NCBI GenBank assembly: GCA_009929315.1 | Contig: SAAS01000002.1 | Span: 124,001 to 188,000, forward strand | Length of the DNA: 64,000 bases | Source of the DNA: Clostridia bacterium | GTDB lineage: Bacteria > Bacillota > Clostridia > Oscillospirales > Oscillospiraceae | Direction of reading: 5' to 3' | Part shown: positions 44,841-54,383 of the stretch, in pieces | How positions within the stretch are numbered: the first letter of the stretch is position 1 | Layout of the letters: each line of letters opens with the position of its first letter | The notes under the pieces: generated by a model | What the model was told of the DNA's origin: nothing | Seen by the model: only the letters and a program-made list of their open reading frames with translations | Databases searched by the model: none | Made by a program: the position numbers and the translations under genes

Positions 44841-44869
44841 TTGCCAAAAACGGCAATTGGTATTACAAT
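44841..44869 (+). promoter_or_regulatory. Promoter of the cobalamin-riboswitch operon
   Basis: TTGCCA (44841-44846), 17 bp, TACAAT (44864-44869), twenty bases before the riboswitch. Confidence 0.75.
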
Positions 44870-44889
44870 ACAACTACAAAAAAATATTC

Positions 44890-45060
44890 GGTGCATGGGT
44901 GCGGCTTTGTAATGAAGCCGCCTAAAAGGGAAGCGGGGTGAAAATCCCCCACGAGCCCGTCGCTGTGCAGGAGGAGTTTGCCGATAATTGCCACTGAGCT
45001 TATGCTCGGGAAGGCGTCGGCTTATTATGATACCAAGTCAGAAGACCTGCCCAAGCATCC
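44890..45060 (+). promoter_or_regulatory. Cobalamin (B12) riboswitch
   Basis: Holds the conserved core AAAAGGGAAGCGGGGTGAAA, the GCCACTG segment, GGGAAGGCG and the B12-box tail AAGTCAGAAGACCTGCC. P1 is formed by GGTGCATGGG (44890-44899) and CCCAAGCATCC (45050-45060). Located 100 nt before the DUF4430 gene. It should shut off the downstream genes when cobalamin is plentiful. Confidence 0.94.
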
Positions 45061-45158
45061 GTATGAAGAGCCGCGAGCACCGGCGCTTGTACAGTTTCCC
45101 GCCTGGGGATAGCTGCGCCTTCTTTGTACGGATTTTGCCGTTCAAAGGAGGATTTTTC

Positions 45159-45557
45159 ATGTCAAAGAACAAAAAAGCAGGTCTTGTGGCTCTAATCATT
45201 CTTGTGGTTCTGGCCGCAGGCGCTTACACTGTCTATCATTATCTTATGCCCAAAGCCATGGAGGGCGATAAAACAATAACGATATCCATTGACCATAAAG
45301 TCGGCGAGGACAAAACCCTGACTATCAAAACTGACGCCGATTATCTGCGAGGCGCTCTGGAGCAGGAGGGTCTTGTCGAGGGAACCGACAGCGAGTTCGG
45401 TCTTTGGGTAACGGCGATTGACGGCGAAAAAGCGGACGAAGCCAAACAGGAGTGGTGGGGCTATACAAAGTTCGGCGAATACGTCGAAACCGGCGTTGAC
45501 CAAACCCCTGTTGAGGACGGTGACAGCTTTGAATTTACGCTCAATGAGGGCTATTAA
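45159..45557 (+). CDS. DUF4430 (transcobalamin-like) membrane-anchored protein
   Basis: 132 residues. An N-terminal hydrophobic anchor (about 8-30, no lipobox Cys) leads to a DUF4430 domain, which resembles the C-terminal beta domain of transcobalamin and intrinsic factor. Conserved parts are LTIKTDADYLRGALEQEGLV and the end YVETGVDQTPVEDGDSFEFT. The AAAGGAGG site is at 45144-45151. B12-riboswitch control suggests it captures corrinoids outside the membrane for the S component encoded next. Confidence 0.85.
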   Translation: MSKNKKAGLVALIILVVLAAGAYTVYHYLMPKAMEGDKTITISIDHKVGEDKTLTIKTDADYLRGALEQEGLVEGTDSEFGLWVTAIDGEKADEAKQEWWGYTKFGEYVETGVDQTPVEDGDSFEFTLNEGY

Positions 45558-46053
45558 ACCGTCTTTGTCCTTAAGGGATCTCATTGAGCTGTCCCTTATG
45601 GCTGCGCTTATGGTCGGAACTCAAGTTGCGATGTCGTCCATGCCCAATGTCAATCTTGTTTCAGTTCTGATAATACTGACTGTGATTATCTACGGGGCTA
45701 AGGCTTTTTACTCCGTGGCTGTCTTTGTTGTGCTCGAAGGTCTAATCTACGGCTTCGGTCTTTGGTTTATAAATTACCTTTATGTCTGGGCCGTTTTAAC
45801 CGCGGTCGCGCTGTTTTTCAGAAAATATGAAAGCCGCCTTATTTGGGCGGCAATCGCGGGACTATTTGGGCTCTGCTTCGGACTTTTGTGCGCCATTCCT
45901 TACATTTTCATAGGCGGGCCGGCCTTTGCCCTGAGCTATTGGGTGAGCGGAATACCCTTTGACATCACCCACTGCATTTCAAATTTTGTGCTCACGCTTC
46001 TTTTACTAAATCCGCTGCGCAAACTTCTTACAAGGCTTCGTCCGTCCGCTTAG
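45544..46053 (+). CDS. ECF transporter S component, probable cobalamin/corrinoid
   Basis: 169 residues, about six hydrophobic helices, as in energy-coupling-factor substrate-binding (S) proteins. ATG at 45544 overlaps the DUF4430 gene by 14 bases; starts further upstream would lie deep in that gene. No EcfA or EcfT gene follows, so it must use a shared energising module. The riboswitch and DUF4430 partner point to cobalamin or a precursor as substrate (inference). Confidence 0.82.
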   Translation: MRAIKPSLSLRDLIELSLMAALMVGTQVAMSSMPNVNLVSVLIILTVIIYGAKAFYSVAVFVVLEGLIYGFGLWFINYLYVWAVLTAVALFFRKYESRLIWAAIAGLFGLCFGLLCAIPYIFIGGPAFALSYWVSGIPFDITHCISNFVLTLLLLNPLRKLLTRLRPSA

Positions 46054-46119
46054 GCAAATTCATCGGATTTGATTATTTTTGCCGAACACCTCAATTTGGA
46101 GCTTCTGGAAGTTTTTGTC

Positions 46120-46148
46120 TTGACTATGGGATGATATCATATTATTAT
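46120..46148 (+). promoter_or_regulatory. Promoter of the DMT transporter gene
   Basis: TTGACT (46120-46125), 17 bp, TATTAT (46143-46148). Confidence 0.75.
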
Positions 46149-46194
46149 TACAGATTATAAAGAATAACGGTTATCTTCCGTTCTCAGAGGCAAT

Positions 46195-47121
46195 ATGAAA
46201 GACAAAAAAACAGTTTCAGGGCATATAGCGGCTCTCATTACAATCCTCATCTGGGGATTAACCTTCATTTCAACCAAAATTCTGCTTGTTGATTTCTCGC
46301 CCGAAGAGATAGTGTTCTTTCGTTTCGTTCTGGGCTTTATCGCGCTGCTCTGCATTTACCCTCACAGGCTGAAGCTTACCTCAAGAAAGCAGGAATGGCT
46401 CTTTGTCTTCGCTGGACTTTGCGGCGTAACTCTTTGCTACATGCTTCAAAATTATGCCCTCACCTATTCCCTTGCCTCAAACATCGGGGTAGCCGTTTCC
46501 GTTTCGCCCTTTTTCACGGCAATCTTCGCCCGCTTTATCTCAAAAGAGGAAAAGCTTAGACCGAGCTTTTTCATCGGCTTTGTCGCCGCAATAACGGGGA
46601 TAGCGTTTATGAGCTTTTCGGGAAGCGACGGATTTGAGTTTCATCCGCTTGGGGATATTCTGGCAATCGGAGAAGCCGCGGTATGGGCAATTTACTCGTT
46701 GCTCACTAAAAAAATCAGCGGCTACGGATATAATCCCATCGCGGTTACAAGGCGTGTTTTCTTCTACGGGCTTGTGTTCATGGCGCCCCTGCTTTTCTTC
46801 ACCGATTTCCGCCTCGGGCTTGAACGCTTTGCCGATCTCAACAATCTTCTGAACATGCTGTTTTTGGGGCTTGCCGCTTCGGCTTTATGCTTCCTCACCT
46901 GGAACTATGCCGTTAAGATTCTCGGCGCGGTTAAAACAAGCGTCTACATCTACCTTGTGCCCATTGTCACAATAATCAGCTCGGTGCTCTTTCTTCACGA
47001 GAAGATTACCCTGCTTTCGGCAATCGGCATGCTTCTGGCGCTTTTCGGCCTGCTTATTTCGGAGCTGAAGAGCTTCCGCATTAAAAACCCGAAAGAGAGC
47101 CTAACCGACAGTGTTGAATAA
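46195..47121 (+). CDS. EamA/DMT-family transporter
   Basis: 308 residues, ten hydrophobic segments in two EamA repeats (about 10-140 and 150-290). LIWGLTFISTKILLVDFSPE at the N-terminus and FLTWNYAVKILGAVKTSVYI in the second repeat are typical. Likely a metabolite or amino-acid exporter; substrate unknown. Weak ribosome site. Confidence 0.9.
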   Translation: MKDKKTVSGHIAALITILIWGLTFISTKILLVDFSPEEIVFFRFVLGFIALLCIYPHRLKLTSRKQEWLFVFAGLCGVTLCYMLQNYALTYSLASNIGVAVSVSPFFTAIFARFISKEEKLRPSFFIGFVAAITGIAFMSFSGSDGFEFHPLGDILAIGEAAVWAIYSLLTKKISGYGYNPIAVTRRVFFYGLVFMAPLLFFTDFRLGLERFADLNNLLNMLFLGLAASALCFLTWNYAVKILGAVKTSVYIYLVPIVTIISSVLFLHEKITLLSAIGMLLALFGLLISELKSFRIKNPKESLTDSVE

Positions 47122-47123
47122 AA

Positions 47124-47157
47124 AAAGCATCCCGAAAAACTTTCGGGATGCTTTTTT
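47124..47157 (+). terminator. Intrinsic terminator
   Basis: AAAAGCATCCCGAAA, AAC loop, TTTCGGGATGCTTTTTT. Confidence 0.88.
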
Positions 47158-47233
47158 ATAATTGCATTTTGCGGTACAAAACTATACCGTTCTAAGCGAT
47201 TACATGGTATGATTATCGTACAGATTTAAAAAA

Positions 47234-47266
47234 TATACCACAATGTCGCTTTGCGCCTGTGGTATA
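47234..47266. repeat. Palindromic element related to the 69-bp repeats
   Basis: TATACCACA (47234-47242) and TGTGGTATA (47258-47266), 9-bp perfect arms. The right half GCGCCTGTGGTATA is identical to the end of unit one of the tandem repeat at 38431-38499. Confidence 0.6.
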
Positions 47267-47302
47267 GAAGCCAAATTAACCTACCTGTCGGGAGGAAACA
47301 CT

Positions 47303-47806
47303 ATGCAGAATAAAGCCTTGGTAATAATCGATATTCAAAATGACATAACAAAGAACTATAAGGAAATTATCGGCAACATCAATAAGGCTGTTGATTGGGC
47401 AGTTAATAGTGAGATTCCTGTTGTCTATATAAGGCATGAAAACCTATCAGCCGGCACGAGGACTTTTAAGCCCAATACAAAGGGGTCCGAATTAGCTCCG
47501 GACTTGAAAATAGTATCAAACAGTGTTTTTACGAAATACAAAGGAAACGCATTAAGCAGTGAAGAATTTGCAGACTTTATCAGCAAAAATGAAATAAGTG
47601 ATTTCTACATTGCAGGGGCAGATGCTGTTGCCTGTGTTAAATCCACCTGCTACAACTTGTGCAAAGCAAATTATGGCGTTAATGTCCTGTCTGATTGTAT
47701 TACCAGTTATGATAAGAAGAAAATTGCCGAAATGCTGGACTATTATGAAAGTCAAGGCAGTAAAATCATTAGTTTAAGCGACCTATCGCAAATCTCAACA
47801 AATTAA
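47303..47806 (+). CDS. Isochorismatase-like cysteine hydrolase
   Basis: 167 residues. Catalytic triad visible: D in VIIDIQND, K in VFTKYKGNAL, C in GADAVACVKSTCY, as in nicotinamidase and isochorismatase families. ATG at 47303 has a GGGAGG site. Clearly more A+T rich in codon use than its neighbours, which hints at recent transfer. Substrate unknown. Confidence 0.85.
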   Translation: MQNKALVIIDIQNDITKNYKEIIGNINKAVDWAVNSEIPVVYIRHENLSAGTRTFKPNTKGSELAPDLKIVSNSVFTKYKGNALSSEEFADFISKNEISDFYIAGADAVACVKSTCYNLCKANYGVNVLSDCITSYDKKKIAEMLDYYESQGSKIISLSDLSQISTN

Positions 47807-47815
47807 TAGAAATAA

Positions 47816-47856
47816 AACACACAAGCAGCTCAAGACAAACTGCTTGTGTGTTAATA
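47816..47856. terminator. Bidirectional terminator
   Basis: AACACACAAGCAG (47816-47828) and its complement (47840-47852). It ends the cysteine-hydrolase gene and, on the minus strand with a TTTTATTTC tail, the dgt-dnaG-rpoD operon. Confidence 0.82.
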
Positions 47857-47925
47857 TATTTATACCTTTTCGATCCGTTCAGGACAAAATTGCCCGTTTT
47901 TGAATTTCTTTTTTGGGGTATTTCT

Positions 47926-49131
47926 TTAATTTAAAAAGTCACGGAGCTTCTTCGACCTTGAGGGGTGGCGAAGCTTGCGCAGAGCCTTCGCCTCAATCTG
48001 CCTGATGCGCTCACGGGTTACGTTGAACTCCTTGCCGACTTCCTCAAGAGTGCGTGTTCTGCCGTCCTCAATGCCGAAGCGCAGGCGCAAAACCTTTTCC
48101 TCTCGCGGAGTTAGGGTGGAAAGCACGGTCATAAGCTGTTCCTTTAAAAGCGTAAAGGAAGCTGCCTCACTCGGCTCGGAGGCGTCTTCATCGGGGATAA
48201 AGTCACCGAGGTGGCTGTCCTCCTCCTCGCCTATCGGGGTTTCGAGAGAAACCGGCTCCTGAGCGATTTTAAGGATATCGCGTACCTTTTCAACCGGCAT
48301 GCCCATTTCCTCTGCAATTTCTTCGGGAGAGGGATCATGACCCAGTTCCTGAAGAAGCTGACGGGAAACTCTGATAACCTTGTTTATTGTTTCAACCATG
48401 TGTACGGGTATGCGGATAGTGCGCGCCTGATCGGCAATCGCTCTCGTAATCGCCTGACGAATCCACCAAGTCGCATAAGTCGAAAATTTATAGCCTTTTG
48501 TGTAGTCGAATTTCTCAACTGCCTTGATAAGTCCTAAATTGCCCTCCTGAATGAGATCCAAAAAGAGCATTCCGCGCCCAACATAGCGCTTTGCGATACT
48601 GACGACAAGGCGCAGGTTTGCCTCCGACATACGGCGCTTGGCGTCCTCGTCGCCGTCCGCCATGCGAATTGCAAGTTCAACCTCCTCGTCGGGACTAAGA
48701 AGCGGAATTTTTCCGATTTCCTTGAGGTACATACGAACGGGGTCGTCAGTTGAGAAGGAATCCACCATGGCCTCAGTGCTGGCAATTTCGTCCTCGGTTA
48801 CTTCCTCGAGCTCCTCAAGCTCCTCAAGCTCAGGCAAAGCCTCCTCATCGATTGGACGCAGATAATCCTCGCCCGCGGTTTCAATGCCGAGATTTTCAAG
48901 AGTGTCGTAAAACTTGTCAATCTGCTCGGCATCAAGATTGAGGTTTTCAAGCACGTCCATGAGTTCCTTGGAGGTCAGCTTTCCTGCCTTCTTGCCCTTT
49001 TCAATCAGCTCGCGCAGCCAGTCCTCGCTGGTCTTCTCGGGAACCGTACCGGTTTCCTCGGCAAGTTCCGCTATGGGTTCGGCAGCCGGGACAAGCTTTT
49101 TCTTTGATTCGTCTTTTTCTTTAGCAGCCAT
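47926..49131 (-). CDS. rpoD: Primary sigma factor SigA (RpoD)
   Basis: 401 residues. An acidic N-terminal sigma 1.1-like segment (about 30-130) precedes region 1.2 ([20 protein letters not shown]), region 2 ([40 protein letters not shown]), region 3 and region 4 HTH ([20 protein letters not shown]). GGAGG site. Third gene of the dgt-dnaG-rpoD cluster, five bases after dnaG. Confidence 0.97.
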   Translation of the reverse strand: MAAKEKDESKKKLVPAAEPIAELAEETGTVPEKTSEDWLRELIEKGKKAGKLTSKELMDVLENLNLDAEQIDKFYDTLENLGIETAGEDYLRPIDEEALPELEELEELEEVTEDEIASTEAMVDSFSTDDPVRMYLKEIGKIPLLSPDEEVELAIRMADGDEDAKRRMSEANLRLVVSIAKRYVGRGMLFLDLIQEGNLGLIKAVEKFDYTKGYKFSTYATWWIRQAITRAIADQARTIRIPVHMVETINKVIRVSRQLLQELGHDPSPEEIAEEMGMPVEKVRDILKIAQEPVSLETPIGEEEDSHLGDFIPDEDASEPSEAASFTLLKEQLMTVLSTLTPREEKVLRLRFGIEDGRTRTLEEVGKEFNVTRERIRQIEAKALRKLRHPSRSKKLRDFLN

Positions 49132-49136
49132 TTTCT

Positions 49137-50897
49137 TTATCCTCCGTAACCCTTGCTCTCTCGCATTTTATTGGCGATTTCGTTAAGGTCGGGACTTTCC
49201 CCATCGCCGCTATGCCTTTTGAGCTTCTCGGTTTTTATTATTTTTATGTAATCATCCAAAGCTCTTTCACTTTGGGAGAGCTCTGTGGGTTCATTAAGTA
49301 TTTCGGTTAAAATTGAAATCTCATCACTCGTGAAGTTTTCTGCAAGTAATGCAAGCGAGGGCTGTGCGCCGAAGATTATGCGTTCTTTAAGCTGTGTATA
49401 GAACTTAGCGAGCAGTGGTGAGGAAAAATCCTCCTCGCTAAGCTGTGCCTTTTCGTTGAAAAGCGAGGGTTCATAATATAAAAGCCTGATAACGCCTTTC
49501 TCTGCCGCCGCGCTCTTAATATTGTCGAAGCGCAAATTTTTGCCGCGAGGCTGCGTCAAATGCGCGGGTCGCGAGCTTTCGCTATCCTGCTTTTTTCTTG
49601 CCTGCCCCAGAATCCTCTTCCGGATTCGTTCCACCTCGGTGATAACCGTATCTCCCGAAAGCCTTGCCATTTCTGCGGTCTTTCGCGAATAAACCTCGCG
49701 TTCAACGGTACTCGGAAGGCTTGCAATAAGTCCCGTAGCCTCCTTTATGAAGGCTACCCTGCTCTCATCCGAGCTTAGCTCATATTTCGACGCTATGTCC
49801 GCAAGGCGGTACTCGATGTGGCTTTCCGAACGCTTGAGCAGGTTTTCAAAGGCAGCCGCGCCGAACTTCTTAATATATTCATCAGGGTCCTTGGCGCCGC
49901 TCATACGAAGCACCCGCACCTTAATATCAAGCTGCTGTAAAATTAAAATCGCTCTCTGTGAAGCTTTTTGCCCCGCTGCATCACCGTCGTAGGCGATAAC
50001 GACCTCGCCGACATAGCGCGAAATGAGCCGCGCCTGCTCCGGCGTAAGCGAAGTTCCGAGCGAAGCCACGGCGCAATCGATACCCGCCTGATGCATAGCC
50101 ACAACGTCTATATTTCCCTCTGACAGGATTATATATCCCATTTTTGACTTTTTAGCCAAATTCATAGCAAAAAGATTGTGGCTCTTACTGAAAACGAGGG
50201 TTTCGGGGCTGTTCATGTACTTCGGCTCGCCGTCGCCGAGAATGCGTCCCGAAAAACCGATAACGCTTCCGCGGATATCAATAACCGGGAACATCAATCG
50301 ATTTCGGAAGGTGTCGTAAATCCCTCCGTTTCCCTTTTTCGAGGCTTTGGCAAGCCCCGCGTCCAGAAGCTCGGGCTTTGTGTAGCCCTTTTGCTGCATG
50401 GCAAAAACCAGACTGTCCCATGAATCGGGTGCAAAGCCAAGTCCGAAGCGCGTAACCATCGCGGGGGAAATATCACGTTTTATTATGTATTGCCTTGCGT
50501 CTTCGGCGTTCGGCGCGGAAAGCTGCTCATAAAAGTAGCGCGCCGCATCGCGGTTGAGCTGGAGCATTCGCTCACGTCGGGAGAAATTGACATCCTTCTC
50601 ATCCTCGGGAACCGCCATGCCCACCCGCCTTGCGAGAAAGCGCACCGCGTCGGGATATGAAAGGTTTTCGATTTCCATTATGAAGTTAATAACAGAGCCG
50701 CCCTTGCCGCAGCCGAAGCAATGATAAATCTGCTTATCGTTTGAAACCGAAAACGATGGGGACTTCTCGCTGTGGAAGGGGCAAAGCCCGAACATGTTGT
50801 TCCCGCTTTTCTTGGTAAGCCTGACGTATGCGGACACGACTTCGTTTATATCGTTGCGCTCTGTGAGCTCTTTGATAAAGCTCTCTGGAAAAGCCAT
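49137..50897 (-). CDS. dnaG: DNA primase
   Basis: 586 residues. CHC2 zinc finger C39, H42, C60, C63 ([22 protein letters not shown]). TOPRIM catalytic core with [14 protein letters not shown] and [12 protein letters not shown], and a C-terminal helicase-binding region. Makes RNA primers at the replication fork. Classic operon with rpoD. Confidence 0.97.
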   Translation of the reverse strand: MAFPESFIKELTERNDINEVVSAYVRLTKKSGNNMFGLCPFHSEKSPSFSVSNDKQIYHCFGCGKGGSVINFIMEIENLSYPDAVRFLARRVGMAVPEDEKDVNFSRRERMLQLNRDAARYFYEQLSAPNAEDARQYIIKRDISPAMVTRFGLGFAPDSWDSLVFAMQQKGYTKPELLDAGLAKASKKGNGGIYDTFRNRLMFPVIDIRGSVIGFSGRILGDGEPKYMNSPETLVFSKSHNLFAMNLAKKSKMGYIILSEGNIDVVAMHQAGIDCAVASLGTSLTPEQARLISRYVGEVVIAYDGDAAGQKASQRAILILQQLDIKVRVLRMSGAKDPDEYIKKFGAAAFENLLKRSESHIEYRLADIASKYELSSDESRVAFIKEATGLIASLPSTVEREVYSRKTAEMARLSGDTVITEVERIRKRILGQARKKQDSESSRPAHLTQPRGKNLRFDNIKSAAAEKGVIRLLYYEPSLFNEKAQLSEEDFSSPLLAKFYTQLKERIIFGAQPSLALLAENFTSDEISILTEILNEPTELSQSERALDDYIKIIKTEKLKRHSGDGESPDLNEIANKMRESKGYGG

Positions 50898-50999
50898 TTC
50901 GCCGCCTCCCTTCAGAAAAGACTTGCCAATTCGTCATTATTCGAGTTTAAAACAACAAGATCGGGAATAAACGTCCTGCAAATTGAGACGGCTCAAGAG

Positions 51000-52004
51000 C
51001 TATTTTACCTGCCATGCCGCAGGAATATAGATACTGCTGAACTTAAAGACCGCATAGTCATCCGTCATGCCCGAAACGTAATCGCAAACGGCGCGCTCGG
51101 AACCCTCGACAGCCGCAATTCGTTTGTAATCCTCCGGCAGTTTCTCAGGGTTTTCTGTATAGTACTCCCAAATACCGCCCAGGATATTCGATACCTTTGT
51201 TTCTTCGCCCTTTGCCTTCTGGTTGCTGTAAACCTTTTCGTAAAGAAAATCATAGAAAACATCAACCGCCTGCACCATATCGGCGGACATTTTTATCTCT
51301 CCGTCAGAACTGTTTTCTATTATGTTTTTTATAATCGTGTCGATTCTTGAGCTGTGGCGCTGCCCCATACGCTTGCGGACAAGCTCGGGGATTTCCTCTC
51401 CCGTAATAATACCGGCGCGAATCGCGTCGTCGCTGTCATGGTTAATATAGGCAATCTTGTCCGACAGCCTGACAACGGTGGCTTCCGCCGTATCATCCGG
51501 TGCGCCTATGGTGTGGTTTAAAATACCCATGCGGGTTTCATAGCAGAGGTTTAAACCTTTGCCGGATTTTTCAAGCCTGTCAACCACACGCAAACTTTGC
51601 TCGTAGTGCTTGAAACCGCCCGAATAAATATCATCCAGCGCGCGCTCTCCGGCATGACCGAAGGGGGTATGTCCCAAATCGTGACCAAGTCCGATTGCCT
51701 CTGTCAAATCCTCGCTTAACAAAAGCGCGCGGGAAATTGTCCTCGCGATTCTGGCAACTTCCAGCGTGTGTGTAAGACGAGTGCGGTAATGGTCACCCTC
51801 AGGCTGGAGAAAAACCTGAGTCTTGTGTTTCAGGCGGCGAAACGACTTTGAATGTGTAATCCTGTCAATGTCTCGCTGAAAACAGGTGCGAACCTCATCC
51901 TGTTCCTCGAAAACTGCGCGCCCTTTCGAGTTTTCGGCTCTCACACCGCTGCCGCAAATCATAAGGCGTTCAAGCGCTTCGCGTTTTTCCCGGGGATTCG
52001 GCAA
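51000..52004 (-). CDS. dgt: dGTP triphosphohydrolase-like HD protein
   Basis: 334 residues. HD-domain metal ligands in RTRLTHTLEVARIARTISRA and GLGHDLGHTPFGHAGE; the motif QPEGDHYRTRLTH is typical of the dGTPase-like family. Converts dGTP to deoxyguanosine and triphosphate. TTG start with a GGAGGTGA site. Upstream of dnaG, as in many Clostridia. Confidence 0.93.
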   Translation of the reverse strand: MPNPREKREALERLMICGSGVRAENSKGRAVFEEQDEVRTCFQRDIDRITHSKSFRRLKHKTQVFLQPEGDHYRTRLTHTLEVARIARTISRALLLSEDLTEAIGLGHDLGHTPFGHAGERALDDIYSGGFKHYEQSLRVVDRLEKSGKGLNLCYETRMGILNHTIGAPDDTAEATVVRLSDKIAYINHDSDDAIRAGIITGEEIPELVRKRMGQRHSSRIDTIIKNIIENSSDGEIKMSADMVQAVDVFYDFLYEKVYSNQKAKGEETKVSNILGGIWEYYTENPEKLPEDYKRIAAVEGSERAVCDYVSGMTDDYAVFKFSSIYIPAAWQVK

Positions 52005-52179
52005 CAGAGCTCACCTCCGATAGCATGGAATGTTTGAAACAACCTACTGTCTTATACGACATTGCCTCCTATTTCCCTCTTTTTTAAGTATTATTTTTAT
52101 ATATATTCAGAAAGAAAAAGATATGGGAATTTCGGACGGGGAGCAAATTCGCAAAATCCGTTCCATTCAAAAATAAAAT

Positions 52180-52208
52180 AATGCGGGTTTTTCTCATAAA
52201 CCCGCATT
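52180..52208 (-). terminator. Intrinsic terminator
   Basis: AATGCGGGTTT, TTCTCAT loop, AAACCCGCATT. It lies between the IMPACT-family gene and dgt, and most likely ends the IMPACT/hflX side on the minus strand. Confidence 0.7.
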
Positions 52209-52242
52209 GATGTTACATTTAGATCAAATTTTCTATTTGACC

Positions 52243-52872
52243 TCATCTTATTCGCACGCCCAGAAACTGACTGCCCGTATCTTTAAAAACCGCCTTGCCG
52301 TTGGATAAGTCTGTCAGCTTTTCCGTAAAAGCCTCCGCCCTGTCCTCTCGAACCAGCGCTTTAAGCGTGACCTCCGCTCCGAAGTCAGTTTCCTCGGTAA
52401 CAGCTTCAACGTCCTCCAAAATGCGTTTAGCTTTTTCAAAAAAGCCGTAATCGCAGTTAATCGAGAACGAGCGCCACTGAGCCATCCTTGAAACTCCCGC
52501 CGCGTCAAGCGCAAGCTTTGCCGCTTTTGAGTAAGCCCTTGCAAGTCCCCCCGTTCCGAGAAGGGTTCCGCCGAAATAGCGTGTTACCACACAGCACACA
52601 TTTTTGATTTCCTCTGAAGAAAACACATTCAGCGTGGGCATTCCCGAAGTGCCGCTCGGCTCCCCGTCATCCGAATACCGTGTAATATTGTTTTCACGGA
52701 TAATATATGCATAGACGTTGTGCGTGGCGTCGCGGTGCTTCTCCCTCATTTGGCGAAGGCATTCAAGCGCCTCCTCTTCGGTGTCTGTCCTCCACACTCT
52801 GCCGATAAAGCGGGAGTGCTTTTCAATAAACTCAGCCTCCCCGAAACCCGCGGGCACAAGATAGCTTATCAT
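52243..52872 (-). CDS. IMPACT/YigZ-family protein
   Basis: 209 residues. N-terminal UPF0029 domain with KHRDATHNVYAYI and YSDDGEPSGTSGMPTLNV, C-terminal DUF1949 domain (about 135-205). Proteins of this type associate with ribosomes or regulate translation; exact role unknown. ATG with a GGGGGGAG site. Confidence 0.9.
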   Translation of the reverse strand: MISYLVPAGFGEAEFIEKHSRFIGRVWRTDTEEEALECLRQMREKHRDATHNVYAYIIRENNITRYSDDGEPSGTSGMPTLNVFSSEEIKNVCCVVTRYFGGTLLGTGGLARAYSKAAKLALDAAGVSRMAQWRSFSINCDYGFFEKAKRILEDVEAVTEETDFGAEVTLKALVREDRAEAFTEKLTDLSNGKAVFKDTGSQFLGVRIR

Positions 52873-52919
52873 CGGCTCCCCCCAATTCAGAAATATTTAA
52901 AGCTCGTCCGCGAGGTATA

Positions 52920-54200
52920 TTAAGAGTCTGTCTTGTCGGGAGCATCAACGACAAAATTGCGCACTCTGCCCCAGAGCTCGGGTCTGATAACGGCTTTCAC
53001 TCTTATTCCGTCCTCCCCGTATTCGCTTGAGAGCACCGAGCCCTCTCTGTGCAGAAATTCCAGAACCCCCGCTTCCGCGTAAGGCAGCAGAAGCTCAACT
53101 GTTTTCTTTCCGCTTTCCAAAAGCGCGGAGAGAGTCGAAAGCAGCTCAGCGGTTCCCTCGCCTGTTTTTGCCGAAATGCATACGATGTTCTCTCCGTGCG
53201 GCAGCTCTCCGAAAAAGGCGTCGCACTTGTTGAATACCCGAATACAGGGTGTATGTGATGCTCCGAGCTGAGCTATCAACTCATCAACAATCTCCGCCTG
53301 ATTTTCCCAGGTCGGGCTTGAAATGTCGATAACGTGCAAAAGAACATCTGCGTAGGCAAGTTCCTCCAGTGTTGCCTTGAAAGCGGCAACCAGATGGTGC
53401 GGCAGCTTCCGGATAAAGCCCACGGTGTCGGAGAGAAGAATCTCCTGCGTTTCGCTGATGTGCGTGCGCCTGGTCGTTGTATCCAGCGTATCAAAAAGCC
53501 TGTCGTTTGCAGGGATTCCGGCCCCTGTCAAGCAGTTTAAAAGTGTGGATTTTCCGGCGTTTGTGTAGCCCACAAGGGCAACCACCGGCATGGAATTTTT
53601 CTCGCGCATACGACGCTGAGTTCCTCGAACGCGGCGTACTTCCTCAAGCTCCTCGCGTAGCTTGTCAATTTTACGCCTTATATGACGGCGGTCGGTTTCC
53701 AGCTGAGTTTCGCCCGGACCACGCGTTCCGATTGGCGAAGGTCCGCCCGAAGCGGTCTGACGGACAAGGTGCTTCCACATTCCTGTTAGGCGCGGAAGTA
53801 AATATTCGTACTGTGCAAGTTCCACCTGAAGCTGCCCCTCTTTTGTCTGCGCGCGCTGGGCAAAAATATCAAGAATAAGACCGCTTCTGTCGAGAACCTT
53901 CACTCCCAGCTCCTCTGAAAGCACTCTCATCTGCGAGGGCGAAAGCTCGTTATCGAAAACGGCAAGGTCGCAGCCCAGACTATCGACAAGCTCCTTCATC
54001 TCCTGAACCTTACCCTCGCCGATGAAGGTGCGGGCTTCAGGCGCGGCCTTGTTTTGCAGCAGGTACGCTGCCACCTCTCCGCCCGCGGTTTCAACAAGTG
54101 CGCCGAGCTCCTCCATGCTGATTTCGGTGGATCGCTCGTCCTCCTTCATTGAGAACGCGGAGAGTCCCGCTAACACTGCTTTTTCTTTTTTTATCTCCAC
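52920..54200 (-). CDS. hflX: GTPase HflX
   Basis: 426 residues. N-terminal HflX domain with GEGKVQEMKELV and a glycine-rich linker, then GTPase domain: G1 GYTNAGKSTLLN, G2/G3 DTLDTTTRR and DTVGFIRKLP, G4 NKCD. It splits stalled ribosomes under stress. GTG start with a GGAGGAAAG site. Confidence 0.95.
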   Translation of the reverse strand: MEIKKEKAVLAGLSAFSMKEDERSTEISMEELGALVETAGGEVAAYLLQNKAAPEARTFIGEGKVQEMKELVDSLGCDLAVFDNELSPSQMRVLSEELGVKVLDRSGLILDIFAQRAQTKEGQLQVELAQYEYLLPRLTGMWKHLVRQTASGGPSPIGTRGPGETQLETDRRHIRRKIDKLREELEEVRRVRGTQRRMREKNSMPVVALVGYTNAGKSTLLNCLTGAGIPANDRLFDTLDTTTRRTHISETQEILLSDTVGFIRKLPHHLVAAFKATLEELAYADVLLHVIDISSPTWENQAEIVDELIAQLGASHTPCIRVFNKCDAFFGELPHGENIVCISAKTGEGTAELLSTLSALLESGKKTVELLLPYAEAGVLEFLHREGSVLSSEYGEDGIRVKAVIRPELWGRVRNFVVDAPDKTDS

Positions 54201-54263
54201 TTATTCTTTCCTCCGCCTTATTTCCGCGCTTATCGGTCACAGCCGCCCTTAAAACCACTGCGC

Positions 54264-54297
54264 CGTAAAGAGGCCTAATCTATACTGCCCCTTTACG
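54264..54297 (-). terminator. Probable terminator after the GGDEF/EAL gene
   Basis: CGTAAAGAGGC / GCCCCTTTACG hairpin with one mismatch and a TTTT tail on the minus strand. Confidence 0.5.
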
Positions 54298-54383
54298 ACG
54301 GTCAAAATTACAAAATTTTTGGGTTTCCTCTCTGAAGAAGCTCTGTTCCGTTTTGTTGCCGCTGCTACCCTGCTGCGATAATT

